NCBI GenBank assembly: GCA_964400875.1
Contig: CAYNWK010000026.1
Span: 1 to 37,240, forward strand
DNA from: CAYNWK01 sp964400875
GTDB taxonomy: Bacteria > Chloroflexota > Anaerolineae > Anaerolineales > UBA4823
Length of the DNA: 37,240 bases
Reading direction: 5' to 3'
A program made the translations under genes and the position numbers. The notes below the pieces were generated by a model, which saw only the letters and a program-made list of their open reading frames with translations, searched no databases and was not told the origin of the DNA. Shown one piece after another: positions 24,496-31,538 of the stretch (positions within the stretch are counted from its first letter, which is position 1; each line of letters starts with the position of its first letter).

Positions 24496-24528
24496 ATCTA
24501 TACAATATATTGACAATATCTGTACATT
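24496..24528 (+). promoter_or_regulatory. second CarH-type operator: three tandem 11-bp repeats
   Basis: Three head-to-tail units fill 33 bp: ATCTATACAAT (24496-24506), ATATTGACAAT (24507-24517) and ATCTGTACATT (24518-24528). The middle unit plus four bases is identical to the crtI operator. The middle hexamer doubles as the -35 box of a good promoter, so bound repressor would block polymerase. Confidence 0.8.
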
Positions 24529-24538
24529 CTGGTATAGT
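24510..24538 (+). promoter_or_regulatory. promoter of the membrane protein-SDR-hydrolase unit
   Basis: TTGACA (24510-24515) and TATAGT (24533-24538) are exactly 17 bp apart. Transcription should begin near 24545, giving a leader of about 30 nt with AAGGAG at 24557-24562. Confidence 0.82.
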
Positions 24539-24575
24539 ATCGTGAGAATTAACACCAAGGAGATTTTTGATCGTG

Positions 24576-25634
24576 ATGTCAATTATTCAATCAAAACGAG
24601 AGCTGCCCCTCCGCCAGCGGCGTGATTTGCTACCGCTGTTTGGCGGCGCTTTGTTCAGCCTGCTCTTTACGGGTCTAATCTGGTGGCTTGGCGGGCGTTT
24701 ATCGTCACAACCACTGCTGCCCGACCAGGGCGCTTCCTGGTATTACTGGAAACTTCCCAGCCCCACCTTTTGGAGCCAGGCGACTGCCTGGGGATTTTAC
24801 CTGCTCCACCAGGTGATCAGCTGGGGGTTAATTTACTACGCACAAACACGGGTTAAAAATTACACCAACGGGCTTCACCGTGTTAACCTGATCGCCTTGT
24901 TCGTCAACGCAGTGTTCATCCTGCTGCACCTGGTGCAGACTCACCTCTGGTACGATGGTCTGGCTCAAAACGTATCGATCTGGAGTTCGCAAGGCTCGGT
25001 TATCGTCCTGCTGGTCTGGGTGCTGCTGATGGAAAACCCCCGACGTGGCCTATTCTTTGGCAAGCGGGTTTCGATCTCCAAGGAGATCATAAACTTTGCC
25101 CGGCGGTATCACGGATACGTATTCTCGTGGGCTGTCATTTACACGTTCTGGTTCCACCCCATGGTTGCCACAAGTGGGCACCTGATCGGCTTCTTTTACA
25201 TGTTCTTGCTGATGCTGCAAGGAAGCCTGATCTACACGCAGGCGCATCTCAATCGCTGGTGGACCGCAACGTTGGAAGTCTTGGTGCTCGTCCATGGGAC
25301 TCTGGTCGCGGTGATGAACGGCAACGATTTGTGGCCGATGTTCGCCTTTGGATTTGCCGGCATTTTCGTCATCACCCAGATGCACGGATTGAAACTTTCC
25401 TTGAAGGCGCGCGGCTTAATCCTGGCGGTTTACATCGCTACCGCCTTGTGGGTCTACAGCGGGCGTGGTTGGGTTCTACTCAACGAAATTGTCCGTATCC
25501 CCGTAATCGAATATTTGGCGATCTTTCTCCTGGCGGGAATCTTTGCCGGTGGTCTGTGGATCGCTCGTCGGGTTCGGGCCTGGCTCGGCTCAGATAACTA
25601 TAGTTCCACCAATCCAAAGGAGGTCGGAGCATAG
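24576..25634 (+). CDS. polytopic membrane protein of unknown function under a CarH-type operator
   Basis: I do not recognise this 352-residue protein. About nine or ten hydrophobic segments are visible, from LFGGALFSLLFTGLIWW to the last at about LAIFLLAGIFAGGLWI, followed by a basic end. Many His residues lie in or beside the segments: LLHQV, LLHLVQTHLWYDG, RRYHGYVFSW, WFHPMVATSGHLIG, LVHGTLV and QMHGLKL. Several are spaced like ligands for haem or another metal, but that is only an impression. AAGGAG lies 13 nt before the ATG; a GTG at 24573 is as likely by spacing. The stop overlaps the GTG of the SDR gene. Its promoter carries the second CarH-type operator, so light or B12 control is expected. 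Confidence 0.75.
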   Translation: MSIIQSKRELPLRQRRDLLPLFGGALFSLLFTGLIWWLGGRLSSQPLLPDQGASWYYWKLPSPTFWSQATAWGFYLLHQVISWGLIYYAQTRVKNYTNGLHRVNLIALFVNAVFILLHLVQTHLWYDGLAQNVSIWSSQGSVIVLLVWVLLMENPRRGLFFGKRVSISKEIINFARRYHGYVFSWAVIYTFWFHPMVATSGHLIGFFYMFLLMLQGSLIYTQAHLNRWWTATLEVLVLVHGTLVAVMNGNDLWPMFAFGFAGIFVITQMHGLKLSLKARGLILAVYIATALWVYSGRGWVLLNEIVRIPVIEYLAIFLLAGIFAGGLWIARRVRAWLGSDNYSSTNPKEVGA

Positions 25635-26509
25635 TGGGAAAACTGGAGGGAAAGATCGCGGTCATCACCGGTGGAACACGCGGCTTCGGCTTCGCGGTCG
25701 CCCAGGCCTACGTCCAGGAAGGCGCCGCCGTAGTCGTCGCCTCCCGTTCATCATCCTCTGTGTCTAAGGCTGTCAAAAATCTCAAGAATGCAGGCGGTCA
25801 GGCCAACGGGATACCGGTTGACGTCGCCGACATTGACCAGGTCCGCGCCCTGGCCGAACATGCCACGGATAAATTCGGCCGTTTCGATATCTGGCTCAAT
25901 AACGCCGCCATTTCGGCCCCTTACGGCCCGACCGTACACATACAGCCCGAGGACTTCCATAGCGTCGTTGAGACGAATATTTTAGGCGTATACAACGGCT
26001 CGCGGATCGCCCTGGCGCACTTTCTGCCACGCGGTTCCGGCAAATTGATCAACCTGCTTGGCAGAGGCTCACGTGGGCCCCAACCGATGCAAAACGCATA
26101 CGCTTCCAGCAAGGCATGGGTGCGTTCTTTCACCAAAGCTTTGGCGAAAGAAAATCAGGACTCGGGCGTGGGTATCTACGCTTTCAATCCGGGCATGATG
26201 GACACCGATCTTCTGATGGATATCGGTGTTGTGGAAGGTTATGAATCCCGCCTCGATGCGCTCGACACCGTCTTACGCATGTTTTCGCACCCTCCCGAAA
26301 TCCCCGCTCAGAAAGCAGTCGGGCTGGCTTCCTCCGCAACCGATGGCAAGACCGGCCTGGAAGTCAACGAACTGGGTTTTACCGGGATGGTCGGTGGCGT
26401 GCTGCGAGAAGGACTCCGTCGCCTGACCGGCCGTCAAGGACCCGACTACAATGTACAGATTCACAGCGTACCTTCGGCATTCAACGGGGACGATAAGCTG
26501 GCTGTTTAA
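25634..26509 (+). CDS. short-chain dehydrogenase/reductase
   Basis: A 291-residue classical SDR. The cofactor loop is TGGTRGFG (12-19), NNAA is at 89-92, and the catalytic residues are Ser146 in GRGSRG with Tyr156 and Lys160 in NAYASSKAW. The C-terminus is longer than in a minimal SDR and contains EVNELGFTGMVGGVLREG. The start is GTG at 25634 with AAGGAGGT 10 nt upstream, and it overlaps the stop of the membrane protein gene. Substrate unknown. As a partner of the membrane protein in a CarH-type regulated unit it may oxidise or reduce a membrane-soluble alcohol or ketone, for example an isoprenoid or carotenoid; this is inference. Confidence 0.88.
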   Translation: MGKLEGKIAVITGGTRGFGFAVAQAYVQEGAAVVVASRSSSSVSKAVKNLKNAGGQANGIPVDVADIDQVRALAEHATDKFGRFDIWLNNAAISAPYGPTVHIQPEDFHSVVETNILGVYNGSRIALAHFLPRGSGKLINLLGRGSRGPQPMQNAYASSKAWVRSFTKALAKENQDSGVGIYAFNPGMMDTDLLMDIGVVEGYESRLDALDTVLRMFSHPPEIPAQKAVGLASSATDGKTGLEVNELGFTGMVGGVLREGLRRLTGRQGPDYNVQIHSVPSAFNGDDKLAV

Positions 26510-26539
26510 GTTAATAACCTGTCTAATTTACAAAATTCT

Positions 26540-27289
26540 ATGCGCAAGTTAAGAAGATGGTGGTTGCTGCTGCTGATCGTGCCGCTTGCTTTAGGCGGCG
26601 CCTTTGTCCTTTGGGCGGAGTCAACCCCAAGCCCTACAAGTGAAGCGCTGCGCGCCCTCGAAACAGGTCCGGAGGTGCGGGTGGCATCCGATCCCTGGCT
26701 TGTCTTCCACCCCCAAGTACAAACCAAGAAGGCAGGGCTGATCTTTTACCCTGGAGGACGCGTTGACCCCCGCGCCTATGCGCCTATGGCGCGCAGCATT
26801 GCCGCCGAAGGGTATCTGGCGGTCATCGTCCCGATGCCTTTAAACCTTGCTGTCTTCGATTGGGATGCCGCTGACCGGGTTATGCTGGCTTATCCGGAAA
26901 TCTCATCTTGGGTCATCGGCGGACACTCGCTGGGCGGCGCGATGGCAGCTCGGTACGCCCACCGCAGAGCAGACCGCATCTCTGGTTTACTGCTGCTGGC
27001 GGCTTACCCGGCAGCAAGCGACGATCTATCCACCATGGAATTGCCGATTACGTCTGTCTATGGGACGCGCGATGGGCTGGCGACTCCCGATAAGATCGCC
27101 GCCTCAAGGGCCTTGCTGCCGGCGGATACGTGCTGGGTCGCCATCGAAGGCGGCAATCACGCCCATTTCGGATGGTATGGCTCGCAAGCTGGTGATAATC
27201 CGGCCGCGATTGAACACGAAGAACAGCAAAATCAAACGATTAACGCTGCTCTGGAATTGTTGGCGTCGATAAACCCGGATCCGCGATGA
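26540..27289 (+). CDS. membrane-anchored alpha/beta hydrolase
   Basis: A 249-residue hydrolase with an N-terminal anchor or signal (RRWWLLLLIVPLALGGAFVL). The catalytic triad is readable: Ser130 in GGHSLGG, Asp178 in VYGTRDGL and His207 in EGGNHAHFG. The oxyanion region is IFYPGGRVDP. This is the dienelactone hydrolase-like or alpha/beta-hydrolase-5 type; an esterase acting outside the membrane is the likely role. It lies 30 nt after the SDR with no visible ribosome binding site, so it probably shares that transcript. It converges on the flippase-like gene, and no strong terminator is seen in the 106-bp gap (only a short CCCGAA/TTCGGG hairpin at about 27306-27318). Confidence 0.85.
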   Translation: MRKLRRWWLLLLIVPLALGGAFVLWAESTPSPTSEALRALETGPEVRVASDPWLVFHPQVQTKKAGLIFYPGGRVDPRAYAPMARSIAAEGYLAVIVPMPLNLAVFDWDAADRVMLAYPEISSWVIGGHSLGGAMAARYAHRRADRISGLLLLAAYPAASDDLSTMELPITSVYGTRDGLATPDKIAASRALLPADTCWVAIEGGNHAHFGWYGSQAGDNPAAIEHEEQQNQTINAALELLASINPDPR

Positions 27290-27395
27290 ATAAATGGCTG
27301 TAATCCCGAACTTCGGGCACATACACATGAAGAATGTCCGGATGAATTTCTCCAGATTTTGAATGATTTCTTAGGGGAGCTCAGCTAAACCCATT

Positions 27396-28427
27396 TCACT
27401 CAAACTTGCTCGGAGTTTTCCCCACTTCGATTTCCCCTGCAGCGGGAACCTCCACCTGCCCGCCGGCGAACCGGCCGATCGAGATACCAGTTTTGCTGAC
27501 TCCCCATAAACCGATCCCCACAATCCAGATCATTTGCAGTGCGTGCAGCAGGACTGCATAAGAAGTCAACAACGCCTCATCGTACCCCACCAGGCTCAAA
27601 GGCACAACGATGGAAGCGTGATAAATACCAGGTTGCGTAGGCGCGGATGGTGTAGCCAGGGCAAGCGATCCCAGCGAGATCGCCAACGCCGTGCCCGTGT
27701 CCACTCCAGAATTCAGGGCCAGCAATCCAGCGTAAGCATATCCCCAAAACAAGACCCAGGTAAGGATCGACCACGCAAATGCAATTGCCATTGTGCGGGT
27801 AGAAGTCACCGAACTAAAACCCGCTAATAGATCAAAGACAAATTTGTGGGCGCGTTCCTCGGTCAAGCGCGGCAGACGCGCCAACCACTGCGGAGCGTGG
27901 GCAAGTACCCAGGCTTGTTTGCGCACCAACCAGAACATCCCGCCGAAAGCTAAGATTAAAAAAAGCGCTGCGCCAACCGTAGTGAAGGGAGTCAGTTCCA
28001 ACACCACCCCAAAGACCAAAGCCCCACCTAACGCCGCCAGACGCAGGATCTGCTCCATCCATCGCTCTACGAACACGCTGGAGGTAGCTTCAGCAAACGT
28101 GACCGCTTCTGTCGCTCCCAGGGCAAAAATGCGCACGTAATAACCAGGCCTTAGAGGCAGAAGGATGTGCGCCATTAATCCGGCGTTGGCGGCGAAAAAC
28201 GTATTGTTCCACGCTGGCTTGTCGCCTAACAGGGTTCTCCAACGCGAAGTATAGGCTGCCAGACCTGCCACCAGAGCCAGAGATGCGACCCAGACATACC
28301 GCCAGTTCGCGTTTTTGAGCTGATCCCAAACGGCGCGCCAATCTACGAAAACGGCGAATAATACCAGGATTAATGCGATCAAACTCAAGATTATCCCGGT
28401 GCGGATGGCTGTTTTTTGTTTTTGCAT
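27396..28427 (-). CDS. LPG synthase/AglD-type flippase-domain membrane protein (UPF0104)
   Basis: A 343-residue membrane protein of the lysylphosphatidylglycerol synthase transmembrane-domain family, without the synthase domain. The diagnostic part is LLPLRPGYYVRIFALG, then FAEATSSVFVERWMEQILRL. About eight hydrophobic segments follow, and LATPSAPTQPGIYHASIVVP is a family block near the end. Members are linked to lipid or polyprenol-linked sugar transfer across the membrane. The ATG at 28427 is chosen; a TTG one codon before it is also possible. It is divergent from the debranching enzyme, with hairpin R4 between them. Specific substrate unknown. Confidence 0.8.
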   Translation of the reverse strand: MQKQKTAIRTGIILSLIALILVLFAVFVDWRAVWDQLKNANWRYVWVASLALVAGLAAYTSRWRTLLGDKPAWNNTFFAANAGLMAHILLPLRPGYYVRIFALGATEAVTFAEATSSVFVERWMEQILRLAALGGALVFGVVLELTPFTTVGAALFLILAFGGMFWLVRKQAWVLAHAPQWLARLPRLTEERAHKFVFDLLAGFSSVTSTRTMAIAFAWSILTWVLFWGYAYAGLLALNSGVDTGTALAISLGSLALATPSAPTQPGIYHASIVVPLSLVGYDEALLTSYAVLLHALQMIWIVGIGLWGVSKTGISIGRFAGGQVEVPAAGEIEVGKTPSKFE

Positions 28428-28448
28428 CAATTATCTTCGGAAAGAAGG

Positions 28449-28491
28449 TTGGAGGTGATTGGGCGGGACGAGCCCGCCCAATCACCTCCAA
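28449..28491. repeat. intergenic hairpin repeat, copy R4
   Basis: A perfect 19-bp inverted repeat: TTGGAGGTGATTGGGCGGG (28449-28467), a five-base loop, and CCCGCCCAATCACCTCCAA (28473-28491). It is the most intact member of the family and lies between two divergent genes, so it would be in or near 5' regions. Confidence 0.9.
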
Positions 28492-28534
28492 TTCCCCTTT
28501 GAATGATTATGATCAGGGGATGATTCTGGGCTAT

Positions 28535-28546
28535 TATACTAGGAGG
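28535..28546 (+). promoter_or_regulatory. -10 box and overlapping ribosome site before the debranching enzyme
   Basis: TATACT (28535-28540) is followed directly by AGGAGG (28541-28546), one base before the ATG at 28548. The AGGAGG is too close to that ATG to be an ordinary Shine-Dalgarno site, and the -10 spacing of 7 nt would put the transcript start at the ATG. TATTAT (28532-28537) is an alternative -10. Confidence 0.4.
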
Positions 28547-28547
28547 T

Positions 28548-30569
28548 ATGAAGAAAAACTGGAAAGAAACTTACCCGCTTGACTTCGGCCGAGACTGGTG
28601 TGGCGACCAGGCCACTTCCGGGACCAGGGAGTGGTTGGTCACTAACGGGATCGGTGGATACGCTTCGGGAACGGCAGCTGGATTCCTCAGCCGCCGATAC
28701 CATGGTCTCCTGATCGCAGCGTTGCATCCGCCTCTCGAGCGTACTTTGTTGTTCAGCAAGCTGGACGAGACAGCCATCTACGATGGGAATTCTTATCCAT
28801 TGTTTACCAATCATTGGTCGAGCGGCGAGATGGAACCGTACGGGTTCCGTCACTTAGAGCGATTCCATCTCGAGGGAACGACGCCGGTTTGGACTTTCGC
28901 CTGCGCTGACGCACAACTCATCAAGAAGGTTTGGATGCAGCCCGGTGTGAACACCACCTACGTCCACTATGAGCTGGCGCGCGCGACGCGGTCAATGGAC
29001 CTGGACATCAAGGTATTGGTTAACCATCGTGACCACCACGCCAATTCCAGAGCTGGAGCATGGCAAATGCAGGTTGATCCGATCGATCAGGGACTTCATC
29101 TGTATGTTACCCCAGAAGGAGTAAGTTTTTATATGTTCTGTCCAGGCGCGCAGATCAGCCAGCATCTTGAATGGCACTCCGATTATTACCTGGCTCTGGA
29201 AGCTTATCGCGGCCTGGACCCCTTGGACGATAACTTATCCGTCGGGTTTATCCAGGCGCGCTTGAGGCCGAACGAATCCCTCACTGTGGTTGCCAGCACC
29301 CAAGCGCAGCCCAATATGGACGGCCAGGCAGCTTACGCCGAACGCCGCTCCTACGAGGATAAACTCATCACCGAGAGCAATTTCACCGTACAAACCAGCT
29401 GGTCTCGCCAGCTGGTCCTGGCAGCAGACCAGTTCATTGTTCGCCGGCCGCTTCCAGAAGAACCGGAAGGTCGTTCGATCATCGCCGGTTACCCGTGGTT
29501 CGGAGATTGGGGACGGGATACCATGATCAGCCTGCCCGGGTTAACCTTGTCCACGGGCAGGTGGACTATCGCTCGGCAGATATTACGCACTTTCGCCAAG
29601 TATGTCGATCAAGGCATGCTGCCGAATAATTTTCCGGAAATCGGTGAAGCTCCGCAGTACAACACCGTTGATGCGACTTTGTGGTATTTCGAAGCCTTGC
29701 GTGCTTACCATGAACTCACCGGAGATCTGGACTTACTGGCAGAACTCTTTCCTGTACTCGCAGAGATCGTTGCCTGGCATCGGCGCGGTACCCGCTACCA
29801 GATCCATCTTGATCCGCAGGATGGTCTGCTTTACGGCGGCGAAGCCGGCGTCCAGCTGACCTGGATGGACGCCAAAATTGGCGACTGGGTGGTTACGCCG
29901 CGAACCGGCAAACCGGTCGAGATCAACGCTTTATGGTTCAACGCCCTGTCGAGTATGGCCCGGTTCGCCAGCTTATTGGGAGAACCTGCTCAAGAGTACC
30001 AGGACATGGCGGAGGCAGCCAAAAGCGGCTTCAACCGTTTCTGGAACGAGGCAGCCGATTATTGCTACGACGTCATCGATGGACCGGATGGAGAAGATCC
30101 ATCCCTGCGGCCCAACCAGCTGTTCGCTGTTTCTCTACACCACTCACCGCTTTCAGAAGATCGACAGCGAGCAATCGTCGACACCTGCGCCAGGGAACTG
30201 GTCACATCCCACGGCTTGCGCAGCCTGTCTAAAAGAAAGGTGGATGGTTCGGTTAATCCTGCGTTTATCGGCCAGTACGGGGGTGACCAAAGCCGCCGTG
30301 ATGCTGCATACCACCAGGGGACCGTCTGGGGTTGGTTGATCGGCCCGTTTACCAGCGCCCATCTTAAGGTGTACCGGAACGCCGACCTGGCGCAGTCCTT
30401 CTTGCTCCCCTTGATCGGCGGTATGGCTTCGCATGGCTTGGGCACGATGAGCGAGATCTTCGACGCCGATCCCCCGTTCATCGCACGCGGTTGTATAGCC
30501 CAAGCCTGGACGGTTGCTGAAGTACTGCGCGCCTGGCATGAGACTGAGCGCTATTCGTTGGTAGATTAA
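28548..30569 (+). CDS. glycogen debranching enzyme (amylo-alpha-1,6-glucosidase, GH133-like)
   Basis: A 673-residue enzyme expected to remove alpha-1,6 branches of glycogen. The N-terminal GDE domain has EWLVTNGIGGYASGTAAGF and SRRYHGLLIAALHPPLERTL. The C-terminal (alpha/alpha)6-barrel domain has IAGYPWFGDWGRDTMISLPG, NNFPEIGEAPQYNTVDATLW and LTWMDAKIGDWVVTPRTGKP, close to the standard pattern, and ends with YHQGTVWGWLIGPF. Length fits the bacterial family. No other glycogen gene is adjacent. The start codon directly follows AGGAGGT, and the conserved N-terminus begins about 20 residues in, so a different start is unlikely. Confidence 0.92.
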   Translation: MKKNWKETYPLDFGRDWCGDQATSGTREWLVTNGIGGYASGTAAGFLSRRYHGLLIAALHPPLERTLLFSKLDETAIYDGNSYPLFTNHWSSGEMEPYGFRHLERFHLEGTTPVWTFACADAQLIKKVWMQPGVNTTYVHYELARATRSMDLDIKVLVNHRDHHANSRAGAWQMQVDPIDQGLHLYVTPEGVSFYMFCPGAQISQHLEWHSDYYLALEAYRGLDPLDDNLSVGFIQARLRPNESLTVVASTQAQPNMDGQAAYAERRSYEDKLITESNFTVQTSWSRQLVLAADQFIVRRPLPEEPEGRSIIAGYPWFGDWGRDTMISLPGLTLSTGRWTIARQILRTFAKYVDQGMLPNNFPEIGEAPQYNTVDATLWYFEALRAYHELTGDLDLLAELFPVLAEIVAWHRRGTRYQIHLDPQDGLLYGGEAGVQLTWMDAKIGDWVVTPRTGKPVEINALWFNALSSMARFASLLGEPAQEYQDMAEAAKSGFNRFWNEAADYCYDVIDGPDGEDPSLRPNQLFAVSLHHSPLSEDRQRAIVDTCARELVTSHGLRSLSKRKVDGSVNPAFIGQYGGDQSRRDAAYHQGTVWGWLIGPFTSAHLKVYRNADLAQSFLLPLIGGMASHGLGTMSEIFDADPPFIARGCIAQAWTVAEVLRAWHETERYSLVD

Positions 30570-30590
30570 AAACGATGGCTGCTTTCGTCT

Positions 30591-30644
30591 AGCAAACCGC
30601 TAGAAATAATTTGAGATCAGCAAGAGTGATTTCAGCGGTTTGCT
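30591..30644. repeat. inverted repeat A downstream of the debranching enzyme
   Basis: AGCAAACCGCT (30591-30601) and AGCGGTTTGCT (30634-30644) are perfect complements. An inner GAAAT/ATTTC pair (30603-30607 and 30629-30633) extends the stem past one bulged A and leaves a 21-nt loop. It lies between convergent genes. There is no strong T-run, so a terminator is possible but not clear. Confidence 0.75.
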
Positions 30645-30650
30645 TCTCTT

Positions 30651-30699
30651 AGTTCGCCGGATTGGGCTAGGTTTTTATTCTAGTAACTTTCGGCGAACT
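30651..30699. repeat. inverted repeat B next to repeat A
   Basis: AGTTCGCCG (30651-30659) and CGGCGAACT (30691-30699) pair perfectly around a 31-nt interior that contains two CTAG palindromes (30667-30670 and 30680-30683). It starts only 6 nt after repeat A and has a similar total length (49 against 54 bp) with a different sequence. Confidence 0.7.
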
Positions 30700-30734
30700 A
30701 CCTAGATGCGAGGCAAGCTAAATTCACCGGTGGG

Positions 30735-31481
30735 TCACCGGCGCATGCGACTTAAAAATATGTACAACCAGCCTCCGATGACGATCCATAGCATGCCCAC
30801 TGAGACGACCAGCCCTAGCTGGGCCACGTTCAGATCACGTGTTTCCGGTGGCGTGGTCGCCGCCGGTGCAACCGTGTTCGCTGCTGCCGGTGCGGCGGTT
30901 TTTGTCAGTGTGGGTGAAGCTTGGATCACCGGTGACGGTGAGGCTTGGCTCGTCGGAGCGGGATAGGGCCCTTCGTCAGGTTGTGTAGCCTGAGTCAGAC
31001 CGGGTTCTGGATAAGGGAATTCCCCGGTTCCTGGAGAGGATGTGTCCGCCGGTTCAGGATAGGGTGCTTGCGTTGCCGGGCTGGTTGTGGGCAGCGCTGG
31101 AACGGTCTCGGTTCCCGGCAGAATGAATGTGACCGTAGGAAACGGCTCAAACGTCGGCGTGGAGGAACTTGCCGCGGTAGGCACATTGGTGGGGGCTGTA
31201 CCGGTATGCGTTGGCGATCCTTTGACCGGTTGAGTGGCGGTAGGCGTCGCGACAAACGTCGGAGTCAAGGTATCCGTCTGAGATCCTGTTGGCGTTGGCG
31301 TAAAAGTCAGCGTGGGATCCGCCGTATTCGTCTCGGTCGCAGTGTTCGTCCCGGTGGCGTCCTGAAGTATTCCGATCGAGCCATAGGCGTATGCCGACCA
31401 CGAATCGGCGCTCACCGACCAGACAGTGAGCGCGGACAACCAGACGATCAACAAGAAAAGACGCTTTTTCTGTAAAGCCAA
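30735..31481 (-). CDS. exported Thr/Pro-rich protein with C-terminal membrane anchor
   Basis: A 248-residue low-complexity surface protein. The N-terminus is a signal peptide (KKRLFLLIVWLSALTVWSVS). Residues 40-215 are almost entirely Thr, Pro, Ser and Ala, with short repeats of YPEP, YPAP and TPT. A single hydrophobic helix near the C-terminus (LGLVVSVGMLWIVIGGWLYI) is followed by the basic end SRMRR. This is a stalk-like or glycosylation-prone architecture, like the protein at 5545-6162 without the SH3 domain. The start is TTG at 31481 with GAGG upstream. It is divergent from the ABC-F gene. No enzymatic function is expected. Confidence 0.72.
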   Translation of the reverse strand: MALQKKRLFLLIVWLSALTVWSVSADSWSAYAYGSIGILQDATGTNTATETNTADPTLTFTPTPTGSQTDTLTPTFVATPTATQPVKGSPTHTGTAPTNVPTAASSSTPTFEPFPTVTFILPGTETVPALPTTSPATQAPYPEPADTSSPGTGEFPYPEPGLTQATQPDEGPYPAPTSQASPSPVIQASPTLTKTAAPAAANTVAPAATTPPETRDLNVAQLGLVVSVGMLWIVIGGWLYIFLSRMRR

Positions 31482-31538
31482 ATTGAGCCTCTACTTATCG
31501 GAAACTCTCGAAATCCAGGATAAACCGAAATTATACCA

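Noticed and set aside
27306..27318. CCCGAA/TTCGGG hairpin as terminator of the hydrolase gene
   Set aside because: The stem can hold only about four pairs with a workable loop, and no T-tract follows on either strand.
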